Shown piece by piece: positions 38,661 to 51,679 of a DNA stretch of 64,000 nt; the first letter of the stretch is position 1; each line of letters starts with the position of its first letter. The position numbers and the translations under genes were made by a program. The DNA comes from Isoetes taiwanensis (taxonomy: Eukaryota; Streptophyta; Lycopodiopsida; Isoetales; Isoetaceae). The DNA lies in the NCBI GenBank assembly GCA_021234155.1, contig JAJEKV010000017.1:1293467-1357466 (forward strand). Direction: 5' to 3'. Under the pieces are notes generated by a model, which worked only from the letters and a program-made list of their open reading frames with translations, made no database searches and was not told where the DNA came from.

Positions 38661-39772
38661 CTAGCACGATTTCAAATTTGCTATTTTGTCTAGTAAAGTC
38701 TTACATTCTGTTGACCAATCGATGGGATTGATTTCTTGAACTGTAATCTTTTGTCTCTGTGTGTTCATGTACTCAATGTGCATCACGAGCAGATGGAAGA
38801 TTCGAGGAGCCCATAGCGGTTGCTGAATCTTTTTTTGATATGTCGTTTGGTCTGTGGTTCGAATGATGGACATCCGGGCCACCGGTATTACCAAATATTT
38901 TTGCTCGGCTTTTGTTCGTTGAAGATCGATACCCAAGCCTCTGCAGTCGAATCTATTAATTTTGCTTGAATAATGTATCTGGCAATGTTTGAAAGGAGGT
39001 AATGAAGTTAATATATGTAATTGTAGTGATATATAAGTCGTTTAGGAATACCTCTTTGATGTTGAATTGATGTACGGCGCCAATTGGTCTAATTTAATAA
39101 ACTCTTATGGGATTAAGGGTATTTCAGACCTGTTGGCGTCTTCCTCGGTGGCCTCTTGTATATTGGAACTAATATTCAATGTGATCTCATAGTGTGTTGT
39201 CAATATTTGAGTATCTTTTTATTTGCAAGGTGGATCGAACCTTTTGAGATGTAATAGACAAAAAAAGTTAAAAAGGCGGTGAAGTGTAATTTTATTTCTA
39301 TGGCCCCTTTTTTTTTTTATTTCCTACTTGAAGGATGTCGTAGAATGTCTCTTTGCATCATCATTGAACGTTGTGACTTGCATTTGTGTTCCCTATGTAC
39401 AAAATGTGTTGGGAAGCTTAACACGATTTATGTAAACTTAATTGAAAAAGGATGAAAGGAAACCTACGCCCCTTATCTGTGAGGGCTGCTGCGGAAAATT
39501 TTTGCCCTCTCCGTGTGGTCTCAATAATGTTCGCAATGGGCCTTTATGCATTCACGCTAGCTTTAATAGTCCAATTGATTTGATAGGGGTGCAGTTGTGC
39601 CAAAGGACATATCTGTGTATTGGTGGGTGTGTTTGGCGTTGAGAAGGTGCGAATAGCCGGATTGATGGGCGTGTTAGATGGTGGAAGGATGTCTGCAGTG
39701 GGCTCATTGGATTGGTGCAAAGGGGATCCCGCTTTTTTGGGATTTGTCTGCTTCCTGTATCTGTATCCACAC
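38661..39772 (-). pseudogene. RPA70-like partial gene, right arm, unit 1
   Basis: Minus-strand mirror of the left-arm gene. Exon d (38970 down to 38661) stays open over most of its length: 'QTTYQKKIQQPLWAPRIF', 'QKITVQEINPIDWSTECKTL', ending KSC then stop. Exon a (about 39772-39480) reads 'LAQLHPYQINWTIKASV'. The middle exons are present but frame-broken. It faces the left-arm copy across the 7.2-kb spacer. Confidence 0.82.
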
Positions 39773-41538
39773 ACAAAGGATTAGTATGGTTAAATATAAA
39801 TGTGAGGGACAATTTGTGGAAAGTAAATCGAATGAACTCTGTGGCCTGGTTCAACATAAACATGAGGATGCAATCAGATATTAAATTACCTGAGAACTCT
39901 TAGGAAAGGAAACCGTGCCTGTTTTGTCTGAGGAAGATCGCAGTGTTACCTGGACAATGAAACGCTTGTCAATTATTGGGAGCTCGGGCGATAGCACTTA
40001 AGGGGACAGTGAATATGTTTTTTGTGGAGCGGGCTATGGCTTTATTTGCGGGTTGCATGGGTTCTCTGTGTATTTACCTTTAGTTAGCTGATTCATGCTT
40101 TATGCATTAAGTAGTCAGAGTTGTTTTGATACGATGGCGGTGTATCACGACTTTTCTAAAGCTTCGCACCCGGAATCCGGCCTGCGGGACCGTGAAAGGG
40201 AAGCGCATTCCATCAAACAAAAGAAGTGTTCCACTTGATTGGCGGCGAATGTATTTTTAGCGGTGTTTGCCCAGGTTGTTAGTTTAGCTATTTGCAAGAG
40301 AAGAAGAGGAAAGAAGCATAAGCAGAGCTTGTGTTACGCTCTATGGGGAGCCTTGTTTGACCCATTTCCAATTGCTTAATTGCCTTTTCTTAATTCCGCG
40401 GTGGGTTCAATGCAGCGGAATCAAAATTTTTTAAGTATAAGACCTCGGTTGAATATTTCGCTTTTGTTGCTTTTCGTGATCGAGCTTCAACCCTTGCCCA
40501 TTGTCCGATTTTTTTCCCGTGAGTGAATTCTCGTGATATGATATGGTTTAATATTAGTGCAAGCTTCCATCTATAAGTCTACTGAACATTATGCTCACCG
40601 AAAAGCTAGTTTAGAATCAAATAATATTATCTCTGTGCAACCAAAAGGCGTAATTGTTCTCCATTAGTATGTCAGATCACTTAAAACATTTCTCCGCTTA
40701 CATATTAATTATGATTCTTGTGCGTAATCGGCCAGGATGAAGTACTTCCAAAGTAGAGGCATAAAGTATATTGACAACAACATTTTGTGTCATTATTTTT
40801 CTTGAAGGATCTTTGTAGTATTCTGCGTGAACACCGGGTTCGATTGAAGACGAGGAGGCTTGGATTTTTTCCGGCGATAGAGAGGCATAAACAATATAGA
40901 TGGACAAAGGAAGCATCAATTAAAGTAAAGTTTCATCGCAGTCAGAGAAAAGATCTCATAACCACAAATCGGGGAAAAGAAACCCGTGAGAAGCGGCCGA
41001 GAAAATCTGGCCGGATGAAAGCGGATGAAATGGCGCATCGCCGAAGATGTGAGCACGCCTTCGGAATTATACGGCAAAGCATATCGCCTTCTCAAAAGCA
41101 GAGACACAAATACGATGCCCATAAACAAAGCTTTGATTTACTCCACGCTCAAATCCAGGCCACACCTCTCTAACCAATCTCTCGCGCGCCAAACCACTAA
41201 CATTCGCTCCGCTGACAATCTTCCTAACCGGGCCATCCGGGTTCAGACTTCTCCGCCTCGCTCTTTTTATACTATGGCTGGCCCTTCCTTCTCAGACAAT
41301 GGCCCCAGTTCCTTTCGAACAACCTTAGCTCCTTAGGAACCTCCTCGCCAGACCCAAACCCGACCTCTAGAAGTTTCCAAAAATGCCCATTGCTCCCATT
41401 TGTCTGTTCCGAAACGTTCACTCTCTCACTTAGTATTTTAGAACTTGACACATGTCCAACTCTAAGCAAAAAAATAACAATATCACGTGCCCCTAAGCTC
41501 CCCCTAATCCTCCATGTACAATTATATATTAGAGATAT
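39773..41538. other. Outer half of right arm, no gene recognised
   Basis: Mirror of 28295-30081. The plus strand at 41025-41336 keeps a frame with 'NLPNRAIRVQTSPPRSFYTM', corresponding to the minus-strand frame at 28516-28731, but the frames differ between copies, so coding is doubtful. Confidence 0.35.
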
Positions 41539-43116
41539 GTTTTTTCAGGTTTATGGCAAATTCTTTCCATTATAAAACTTTGACCCGCCTGAATAAATAA
41601 AGTGTTAAAAACAATTTCTGTTTCACACCGTCTCGGTGGGGAATGGTCGGATGCTTTAAGCATTCGACATATAGATTTCGTAAAATGCCTCTGTTAATGC
41701 GGTTGATTTAGGGCAGAAGAGCTGCAGTCAGGTATCTTCCGTTGTCCCCAAAAATGCATTTGTTCGCATTCCATTTTGTCTGGTCTATTCAGATCTGGCG
41801 TGATTTTGCCTTTATAAGGTTGGAATTTGCTTACAAGTACTTCGTTTAGCTGCATTAGTTAGTTATGGGATGTATTAGCTTTGTTTTGATCCAGCTCAAG
41901 CTGCTTCCATACAGTGAGATACAGTAAATATTGTAACTGAAAACAAATTCGGAAGGCAGTTTACGTAGAATACGCAGACTACTTTTGTGGTGTTGAGACA
42001 TATGGTTATTTTTCAACAATCCATGCCCATCTGAGGTTTACGTATGAAGGTGCTTCTTATTTACAGTTTTGGTTGAGTTTACATTGAATGTGCCAGCAAT
42101 TTGCAGCTTTAAATTATGTTGTTATATCAGGGGTTTAGCTGCGCTTTAAAGATCTAAGGCTAATCCGGGCAGAGATCGCGGATAACAATTCATATCTGCT
42201 CAATAATTTTGCTACTTAAATTAAAGAACTCCAGTTATGTCATGTCGCTGCTAAATTGTCCAGATACAAGCTGATTAACATCAAGATAAAATGCAACTTA
42301 TTTCCGCTTCTAAAAGTTGAATGAGAGAGAGAAAATAAGCAAGAGTGTTAGATCTGGAAAAAAGAAAGATCTTTCTCAGGTGATGAGATTAGGATATCCA
42401 ATAAACAAAAGAACTTTGGCAGACTAACTGATTTCCTTTCTACCTGTTTTGCAGAGTAGTTGTTGAGCTACTTGAAGTTCAAAGGTTCTCATGCATGATA
42501 ATCAGGGGGTGCAATTTAACTTCAAACACACTATATTGGAGCTCTGAAAGGAGCAATTATTGATCAAGATGATTAGTCGCTCACTTGTGTTGACATATTT
42601 GTATCTTTTAATTTATATAACACTATCTTCTGGTGTGATTTTTATATAACAAAGGTAAACAAGCCATTTTTACCAATCTCATCTTACAGGACTAGTTCAT
42701 AATACCTCGGAATCAAATTAATCCATCAATAATTTTGCAGTGGGGTCTTATCGAAAAGCATTTTGGTTTTCCATATCCAATCATTAATTCTTTTAGTATA
42801 ATGATCCATATGGGTTTTTCTGAATTGTGACATTTTTTCTGATAATGTACTCATAGTTTGTGAAAAATGCCTTTCATGCATTTAATGACCATATATTAGG
42901 TTAAAGCCTACTTGGTTGCCTAACACGTGACATCCATTTCTGCAGGTTGCACCCCTGTAAATATGACATTAGAAATGTAAGTCATTTCACTTCTAAATGC
43001 ACTATCCCTGAATTCTGTCAAGCTATAGATGTAGATGCACATGAATAAATCTACATAGCCATTTTAGGATGAAAAAGAATGTTCGCTTGATCATGTATGC
43101 ATGATCGGCTACTTTG
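41539..43116. other. Unit 1 right end, no gene recognised
   Basis: About 1.6 kb without long frames, LINE motifs or tandem repeats. In unit 2 the equivalent lies beyond the window. Confidence 0.4.
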
Positions 43117-43989
43117 GCTACTCTTATCAACGCTGATGCATCCGCTTTTGCAAAGGGTAGGAGGTTATGTGCTCCAAACTCCACTCTGTAGAGCCCAAAA
43201 CGTCCCTACATCTGCTATAGACACATGACATCATCAATTACCAATCTAGCAAATGAAACCTACACATAGCAAATAAACAACTGCTAAATAAATATGCTCT
43301 TTGAAAACCATTATCCAAACATTTGACACAAAAATTTTTCATGGTGAAAATAAATTTTTAATAACACAAGTATGTGTGTATGCATGCAACACTCCTTTTT
43401 GACCCTATTTTCCTCTATGATTATCCAATCCATAGAAGAGTACGCTTTTATAAGAGAAAAGGTGGAAATCAAAGACCCCGGGATGCTATGGCCAGTACAA
43501 CCATACAAAGCGTAAACTTTTGTGCTAGCGTCTTATTTAAAATCATGCATGAATTTCTAGGTCTATCAATATGGTGGATACATGTCGTGCTCCTATTGGA
43601 TCTATTCTTCCTACTTTCTCTACCTTCATTCCTCATACACAAAATTCATTGCCCCAAGCATGCACACTAGTTTTTTTTTTTTTTTAAGGATGGGGCAACC
43701 CCTGGGGTTTCACCTTTGATCAACATATAACCCATGAGAGTTCAATGAAGGGATTTTTGGACCATTTGCATAATGTGATACTTAGGGTTTGGGGGTGTTT
43801 TAGGCACTTCTAGTGCAAAATTTATACACCGAGGGACCAAATTGCCTTCAAAAATCGATACAAAGGGGATTTTTTTCTACTCCTTGAATGCCGGATGCCA
43901 TACCCCCCATATATAAATTTGATTCCCGAGGCAACCCTAGGGATGGGTAGGTGAGCATATATATAGATTACTAGAGAAAAGAAAAGTTT
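43117..43989. other. Unit 2 left end, no gene recognised
   Basis: Counterpart of 18062-18954, with the T run at about 43671. Confidence 0.4.
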
Positions 43990-45655
43990 CAAAAATTATC
44001 TATCTGTTTTGGAATGTTTTTTCCTAAGAATAAATTTCCTTTTCCAAAAAAAGATCCTATACTCCTCTCTTTGATCTCCAACGGCATGGGAAGCCGTGGA
44101 CAATATTGTAGACAAATCCTCGGTCTTGCCTCTTGTGTTGAGAATCTTATGTAGGATTATGTTTGAGCTTGGATGCGGTTGCATGAACAACCATCTTTGC
44201 TTCTTTTTCTTCTAGTTCATCAATTTTGTCCCCCTTTCCACTTCATCTTGTTGGTTTTTTCGCTAGCTAGGGTATGAGGCTTGTTCTTGCTTATATTCCT
44301 CAATATAGATTCTTTTAGAGCCATGGAAGCCCGACCTTGCAACTTTCTCTTTTTTTCAAGTTTTAAATGTATGTCCTTCATATTTTCGGTCTGCGATTTT
44401 GATTGAAGTTCATTATCTCAAATTTGTTAAATGACCTCTCCTTGCAATTGCAAAAAAGAAGAGAAATAGCTGAATGATGATGCCCCATGGTCGTAGCTTC
44501 CTTTCACTTTGAGATCAACTTGCAATATTTACAAAGGTCCGAGATGGAGGAAACTTGGATCTCTTTCTCGTCGAGGCCCAAATGTTTTGAAATTGAACCA
44601 ATTCCTCGGGATGATGGGCTAAGTGGAGTTGTTGCCATTGTACATGAGGAATTGTCGAGAATTAATAGAGTATTTCAAATTATTTTGCCAAGGATGAGCG
44701 TTCCCCAAGGGCATGGCATATTTATGTCTACTCTCTCTCTTACAAGATATTTTGTGTGTTTTCTAGAAAGGGAGTCACTTTTGTTCGGATTTAAAAGACT
44801 TGCTACTTGATTTTGGTTCAAAACACTGCCTATTCCACCATGGTTTGTAACAATGAGGATTCTCATTATAAGAGGTACAATGGTTACATATGTTAACCGT
44901 GGGTAGCCACACACTGCGTACTACCCACAAACAAATAATGTGCTAACGCCAATGTGGGTCGGAGAACATATTACAATTGGTGAGCCAGAAAGAAGACAAC
45001 AATAGTGGCAATGGGGGAATAACTCACATGAAGCTTTACATTTTGCCAAACCTAAGTTTATATGTTTGTGTATCATAAGTGTGGTTGGCGCTTTGTATCT
45101 TGCTAATAGCTAAGGTACTCAAAGGAATTTCCATTACGTTTCATGCTTTGCTGACTATTGTAGGAGGAATACCTAAGAATAATATAATGATTGTTAAGCT
45201 GTATACACTCCTTCAATATGTTGAAAGCTTTTGTGAACTTCAGGATAGTTAACATCTTATTTTAAAAGCAATGTATTGTTTTACAAAACTGCTTAGTTAA
45301 TATATTTTCTATTCTATTCTATACATATCTTTGTAGCTTTGCCTTGGACAAATATGCAAGGCTTTTCTACTTGGATTGGTTTTCTTTGTTCTTAAATTCA
45401 TCATGCATTGTTATATGGTTATGATATAAGCTCTCAGAAGCAAAAGACAAGTTAATAGTGAAGGCTCTAGGATACATGCCATGTTATGAAGGTGGAAAGG
45501 TGAATTGAGCATTATTGTTTATATAAATTAATTGCATAAAAAGAATAAAGGGTGTACCCTATTATGCCTAAAAAATAGCCGAACTGAATACATTGCAAGT
45601 TCACAGGCATCAGTAGCATTCCCACTCTGCACCTAACTAGAAGAAAAAACCCTAT
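43990..45655. repeat. Module X, copy A, unit 2
   Basis: Counterpart of 18955-20640. Its frames are more broken than in unit 1 (minus 43996-44190, plus 44487-44810), with most changes at CAG/CTG words. Confidence 0.6.
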
Positions 45656-45716
45656 GTTTTAATGCCTTTTGATGCATTTTTTGAAAAGAAAATAATAATA
45701 TATTATAACTTAATAA

Positions 45717-45905
45717 GATAGATAGATAGATAGATAGTAGTTTTAACGTCACGCCACTAGGCAGCATCCAACTGGACATGTGACTACACACCACACTACA
45801 TTGCTTGGTTGGGCCCTGCCCCCAACCACACATTGCGTCTGTTGGGATTTGACCCCAACGATTACCGAAAGTCTTGATTACAGGCGGTCCTCAACTCGAG
45901 ACCAC
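45717..45905 (-). mobile_element. LINE 3' end with (TATC)n tail, unit 2
   Basis: Counterpart of 20700-20883, with the same 'ACTAGGCAGCATCCAACTGG' and GATA run. Confidence 0.7.
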
Positions 45906-46182
45906 ATTGCTAAGGTCAATTAAAATGCATAACACATTTGTAACGCATAACAACGTTGAAGGGCATTACAAGGTTGTAACACATTTCCAAAGTTTTTAAT
46001 AGACATCAGTTTCACATTTAAAAATAGCATAAAAAAGAAACACACTTCTCCATTTTTAGATGGACTCTCCATTCATTTGTACAACAACTCATACCCTTAA
46101 TTGCCAAAAATAAATGATCACTAAGCATGCTAAAACATCACATACCTATAATGACATATGTGGCCTTTGATGTCTAAGTTGA
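45906..46182. repeat. Block P, copy 1, unit 2
   Basis: Counterpart of 20884-21158. Confidence 0.75.
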
Positions 46183-46395
46183 ATTGAATTGAATGTTTTT
46201 TATCGTCCATAAGGAGACCAATTAGTTATGGGACACCAAACCCTGCATACATTGCTTTTGTAAATTTGGTGAATGAAGTTAAAATTGCCAGATTTGAAGG
46301 AATGAATTAGGATTTTCCTTGCAAAAAAATATAGGGATTCCCATGAAATTTCATCATGCACAATTATTCACACATCTTTGCCATAGCCCACATTT
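46183..46395 (-). mobile_element. LINE 3' end with (TTCAA)n tail and pre-X, unit 2
   Basis: Counterpart of 21159-21374. Confidence 0.7.
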
Positions 46396-46608
46396 GTAGC
46401 AGTATAACAACGTTGAAAGGCATTACAAGTTTTTAACGCATTTCAAAAGTTTTTAATAGACATCAGTTTCACATTTAAAACGAGCTTAAAAAAGAAACAC
46501 ACTTTTCCATTTATAGATGGACTCTCCTTTCATTTGTACATCCGCTCAAACACATAATTGCCAAAATAAATAATCACTAAGCATGCTAATAAAACATCAC
46601 ATACCTAT
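46396..46608. repeat. Block P, copy 2, unit 2
   Basis: Counterpart of 21375-21589, interrupted at the same base by the ORF1-only LINE. Confidence 0.75.
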
Positions 46609-47487
46609 AATAAGATAAGATAAGATAAGATGAATTTTTTAGTCCATTGGAACCAACGGTTATGGGACCAACACATGCAAGGCAACAACCCATCTAAAAC
46701 ACGGGGACTAGGCCCGTCACCAAACACAAGAACCAAATATTAAAAGACTACCAAGAAAAAGACAATGCTAATGCTAGAGGTAATTTTGTGCTTCTAAAAA
46801 TTATCTAGACATAGCCCGTCCAAGGATTGGAAGGCCATTGATCTAGAATAATTGTTCGCCTCCCCTATTACTTTGCCCATTTCGTTTTGCGGTGCGGGCT
46901 GCCCTCACCTTTGCAGAGCTCCTCTTCAGGTTACACAAGCGAAGAGGAGAGGTCCTCTGTCTTGAGAAACTAGTCCCTCTAAGATGGTTGCCATCTTTTT
47001 GAAGAACATGTAGCGACTAAGAGTGTCTTGAAACTGAACCAAAGATGGCGAGGGCGATCGGTCTTGCGGTCCCACCTCTAGTAGCCGGGAGACAACTCCA
47101 CCAACCTTCACATGCATGACATCGAGAAAAAATGCAAAGCCGCATCCACATCGAATGGGCATCATCTTACGCCTGCGCAGCCCCTATATGTCGAAGGTTC
47201 GGGCTCACTGTAGCGATAAGATGCGAGGCGACTATGCTCCTTTCTGCTAGCTCGACACTTGTGACTCTGGTCCCCTTTGGGATTGTGGAGATGACCGTAC
47301 TCCCACATCAACATGTTCCCTTTCCATATCCGCACTCCGGCTTCAACACAATGTTTCTTCCGTGGTTTTGAATTACAGATCTAGTGTCTGTCTTGAGGCA
47401 TCACATGTGCCCACATACTGGGCTTTAGGGTCTGGAATAAAGGCATGTATTAACTGTAATAAGTGTGTCCATCTCTCAATAGACACG
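46609..47487 (-). mobile_element. ORF1-only LINE, unit 2
   Basis: Counterpart of 21590-22465, tail AAGAT at 46609-46632. The ORF1 frame survives only in pieces (minus 46926-47165: 'FFLDVMHVKVGG', 'VQFQDTLSRYMF'). Compared with unit 1 the breaks coincide with CAG/CTG words. Confidence 0.72.
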
Positions 47488-47512
47488 ATCATAGATGTGA
47501 CCTTTGATGCCT

Positions 47513-47605
47513 AAGTTGAATTGAATTGAATTTATTTTATAGCCCACGGAGACCAATTGGCCTATGGGACATCAAACCACGCGATACACTCTCTTCTAAA
47601 TTTAT
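47513..47605 (-). mobile_element. LINE 3' end with (TTCAA)n tail, unit 2
   Basis: Counterpart of 22490-22579. Confidence 0.7.
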
Positions 47606-48660
47606 TTGAATGAAGCTAAAATTGCGGTTGATGGAATGAATTAGGATTTTCCTTGCAAAAAAAATACAGGGATTCCCATGAATTTTCATCATACACAATT
47701 ATTCACACAAGCTGCCATAACCAGACTCTGTGAGTTTGGGAATGATTTTTCCAGCAACAATTTTTCTCTTTCCGGCAAAAGACCCTACTCCTCTCCAACT
47801 GCGGCATGGAAAAGCCGTGACATCGATAGAATATTGCAGAGAGTCCTCTCGGTTTTGCCTTTTATCGTTGCAAATTTTATGTAAGAATATGTTTGAGCTT
47901 GGGTCCGGTTGCATGAACAGCCATCGCACTCCTTTTTCTTCTCCTTCATCAATTTGCTCCCCAGTTTCCGCCTCCATACTGGCTTTTTCTTTGGCTAGGC
48001 TATGAAGCCGTTCTTGCCATAGGTTTTCTCAACATGGAAGCCACGACCTTGCAACTTTATCGGTTAAGTTTTAAATGCATATCCTAAACTCTCAGTGCAG
48101 AGTTTTTGATTAGAGTTCATTATCTAAGCTTTGTTGCGTGACCTCTCCTCGCAATTGCAAAAAGAAGAGAAATAACTAGATGCTAATGCATGGATATTTA
48201 CTGCTCCACGGTTAAGTAGCTTCCTTTCACTTATTGAGATCAACTTGCAGTGTTTACAAAGGTGCGAGATGGAGGAAACTTGGGTCTCTTTCTCAGCCAG
48301 GCCCGAATGGTTTGATGGGCCTAAGTCAGTTGTTGCCACTATGTACATGAGGTACGGTCGAGAATTAATGGAGTGTTTCAGCGCTATTCTTGCCACAGAT
48401 GAGCGCTCCCCAAGGGCATTGTAACACAATATGCTTCAAGATGTTAAAAGCTTTTGCTTGAACTTCTGCAGATAGTTAGCATCTTATTGTAAAAGCAATG
48501 TATTGTTTTACAAAGACTGTTTAATATATTTTCTATACATATCTTTGGAGCTTTTCCTTGGACAAATATACAAGGCTTTTCTACTTGGATTGGTTTTCGT
48601 GTACTTAAATTCATCATGCATTATTATATGGTTATAGTATAAGCTCTCAGAAGCGAAAGA
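47606..48660. repeat. Module X, copy B, unit 2
   Basis: Counterpart of 22580-23640. The minus-strand 92-residue frame at 47699-47977 is identical to that at 22673-22951. Confidence 0.65.
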
Positions 48661-49257
48661 GGAGACATTTGGCATACCACTTTGATGATAAGCGTTATTT
48701 TGCCAAACACAGATCCAACCTAAATTAAATGTGTCCTCTTATTGACACACTTTTAGGCAAGGACATTTCTTGTCAATATAGTATAGGTCCCCCGCTAACA
48801 ACAACTAATAATTTCATCAAAGTGAGATCTAAGCCATGGAGGCATCACAAATTAAACCACCTTCCCGCTTAGGTCATAGTGGGTTGAATCATTTCATGAA
48901 TGAGCTTTCGGTTTCGAGAAATTCCATTTGATAATTATAACCTCAAAATGCACACTGCTATAAAGTGTCTAACACAGATGCTAAGTACTTGATTACACCA
49001 AGGACGATTTCATAAGACAAAAAGAACTAATTAGGCAAGGCATACCCTCAATGATGAGCAATCTTCCCCTTAATCTATTCCAGTTGAGCTTAATAATGGT
49101 CTACAACTAACTTTGCAGACATGGGCAACAAGTATTACAAGGTGGATGCCATAATTACATAAAAAAAAGGGAGGAGATTTCTCAACATAAAGTTGCCTTG
49201 CTATTTTAGAGCCTAAAATTAGATAGTAATAAATAGGATAGCAGTACTAGGACTCAC
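48661..49257. other. Intron or intergenic sequence, unit 2
   Basis: Counterpart of 23641-24228; nothing recognised. Confidence 0.35.
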
Positions 49258-49501
49258 AGACTAACTGAAACGGGTTTTCCCTCCAGAGCTGAATGCACAT
49301 CAGGTAAGATACTCTGTAGATTCAAGAATGATGTAACAGTCACAAAAATGACCTAGAAGACATGAAATAATGCACATGGAAAGAACACCTTGAGCATTTT
49401 AACTGCCAAATTTATTTTCTCTTCATTCCAAAGCTTCAATATCAATACGGTAAGATGAATTGTTTCAAGTTTTATGAACATGGGTTTTTCAATACCGAAA
49501 T
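49258..49501 (-). pseudogene. ASCC1/AKAP7-like gene fragment, unit 2
   Basis: Exon 1 (49389-49501) and exon 2 (49258-49313) with the same splice signals as 24229-24472. One conservative coding change is seen (Leu-Met to Leu-Ile next to the HLT motif), plus Val to Leu-type noise none. It is the better evidence that these exons were duplicated intact. Confidence 0.75.
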
Positions 49502-49768
49502 CTGCATCAAAATAAGAAAGGAACATTCGAAGCACTCCTTTAGTATAAAAGCACACTAAAATAACTACCAAGACATCCACCTACAAGGTATCTCATAAGG
49601 GAATGCTCCTACCCTAGCAAATCCAGCTAGCACTCCATATGAGTTAGCTTATGAAAGGAAACCAAATGTTAATTATCTTGGATTTTTGGATGCTTGGCAT
49701 ATTTAGCCATACCACAAGAAAAGCTCAAGATGTATGACAAATTGCATCTGAGTGCATCGCTATAGGGT

Positions 49769-50411
49769 CACAGTTGCACCAGATAATAAGATCAGAACAA
49801 AACGGAATGGGCAAATAAGGAAAAACCAACGAAACAGACATGCATGCGGATCAGATCCCTTCCGAATCAATTTTTTATTTTTGGCCAAAAAAGTCCCATT
49901 TTGACCTTTTTCCAGTAATGGAAAATCTAACCAAGATTAGCTTGCCCAGCTCTCTATTTTAATGCATCCGGCTCTCTCTTTTAATGCGTTAGGCTTTCCA
50001 TTTATGAGGCCACCATGAAACAGAGGTGGAAGATGTGTGGGTGACTGATGAGGACGAAGAATCTGATGATGTCGATGACGATGAATGATCCAACAAAGTT
50101 CTGAATTTTGTATTTAGTACCTATTGTAGTTTCAACAAGTACTAGGCTGCCATACTATGAGTTTTGGACTGTTATTTCATCAAATATATGCTGCCATGGG
50201 GTTTAGCCTATCCAGCGAAGTATATGAGTTTTAACTGCTATTGAAATTTATTAATCCCTCTTTATTATGTCAATTTCTACCTCATATATAATGATAAACC
50301 TTTAATAGTAAATATTTTTTTTTGTTGCGTTAGTGTTCCGATACATGTTCCTTTCCTCTTTTTGTTCCGTTTCGTTCCAGATGCATAGGAACACGTTCCG
50401 GTGCAACTATG
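49769..50411. mobile_element. Nonautonomous hAT transposon, unit 2, 643 bp
   Basis: Left end CACAGTTGCACC, right end GGTGCAACTATG, with TATAGGGT at 49761-49768 and 50412-50419. It has the same acidic tail-coding stretch at about 50020-50085. The left end here keeps the CAC-AG that is CCG-CAG in unit 1. Confidence 0.88.
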
Positions 50412-50419
50412 TATAGGGT

Positions 50420-51226
50420 AACCTATAAGTAAAAAAGTACGAAAAATGTTCCAAAATCAAGAAAGTACTCGGCTCACGAAGCATAGACTTTGTGAAAAGT
50501 GCACCATACTATGATGAGGAGCCATCTCTAAGAAAGAAATTTCATATCAAAATAATCCAGCATTTATTTGAGCGAAGCACCATCTCTTCTCGCATGGATC
50601 CACGGTACTTCTCTTGAACATGATGACTCACATCAAGATTCGGACTCGTATGAGACAAGAGTATTTCCTCTTCAATTTGGGTGCCAGATAGTCAATTGGA
50701 AATTGCACTAAGAAAGATAGCACAACTTTTATCAGTACCAAGTTTTCAATGAACTCACCAACTGCAAGACATGCTTCTTGTATAATCATCTTTACATTAC
50801 ATTAACCATCTTCAAATGCCTATAACCAGGTTTTGATAGCTTTGATTGCTCTTTGTTGCATTTGAAGCTATACTCATCCGGAGTAGGGCTGCCAAACCTT
50901 GCTCTACTCCATGCATGTGCCCCAAAGATGAGCAACTTAATTGGCAAATTCCAACCAAATGCACATATCGGTGGTCGATGAGGATCTGTTATTGTGTCAA
51001 GGCTATCCACGACCTCTCTGGCACTATGACGTTCTAAACCCTAGTCCCAATTCGAAAATCATCTGCCGTTCTGAACCCTATCCCCAATTCAAAATTCATT
51101 TATATGTATTTTTTTCAATCCCTGCTTTACTTTATGTAATTAAAAATTTGTATAGTGGCCTTTTGAAAATGTTCTTAAAAAAATGTTCATTAAACATCTT
51201 ATTGCTAAAACTTTTAACTTTTTCTG
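50420..51226. other. Unassigned sequence, unit 2
   Basis: Counterpart of 25382-26188. Confidence 0.3.
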
Positions 51227-51535
51227 ATGTCATGGGTGACTGACATGTCACCAAAACTGTTAGCAAATATGGACAAAAAAAAAAAACGGCGAAATGAGAT
51301 GTGTTTTGGAACAAACGATATGCTCCAAAGGGGGTGCAATTTTTTGGTTCTGAAGGATAGTTCCTATTATCAGACACATGGTTTCAAGCTTTCTATTACT
51401 GCACAAGGAAATCGATATGTTCAAGCATGGCATGTGCTAGGTGGCTATGAAACCAATCTTGATGTGCAGGTAGGCGGTGATATGAAGGCCAAGGCCAGTT
51501 TTAACTTTTATCTGAAAATGGGCTGCAATTTGTGA
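51227..51535 (+). pseudogene. Unrecognised frame, unit 2
   Basis: A 102-residue frame: 'NEMCFGTNDMLQRGCNFLVL', 'GFKLSITAQGNRYVQAWHVL', 'VGGDMKAKASFNFYLKMGC'. The composition looks protein-like and the 3' half is open in both units up to a unit-specific stop. The family is unknown and no start is preferred. Confidence 0.35.
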
Positions 51536-51679
51536 GGCATATTTGAAATCATCAAAGTGAAAGAGTCCTAATGAAGAGTAGAAGGAATTTAGCTTGTATA
51601 GTTTGTAAATATTTTACACACACATGTTTTTGGTCTTAAAAAACAAGAGCAAAATGGTTTTTGGGTTTGCCTTTTTTTG

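Larger units (their letters stand above)
18062..38965 (+). repeat. Large direct duplication, copy 1
   Basis: This span corresponds base for base, apart from scattered small differences, to 43117-64000. The offset is 25,055 at the left end and 25,035 at the right edge. If the copies are adjacent, the full unit is 18062-43116. Landmarks present in both include the hAT element, the ORF1-only LINE, the RPA70 arms and the polypyrimidine tract, all in the same order. Confidence 0.95.
38505..41538 (-). repeat. Inverted-repeat arm, right (unit 1), 3.0 kb
   Basis: Reverse complement of 28295-31330. Outer end reads TATATATTAGAGATAT. Differences from the left arm cluster in CAG/CTG-like words, as between units. 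Confidence 0.85.

Noticed and set aside
28295..41538. Helitron as the explanation for the RPA70 copies
   Set aside because: No Rep or helicase motifs, and no TC...CTRR ends with a 3' hairpin were found; kept only as a possibility in the findings.
28295..41538. Mutator-like element with long terminal inverted repeats
   Set aside because: No 9-10-bp target duplication at the arm edges and no MURA-type transposase in the core.
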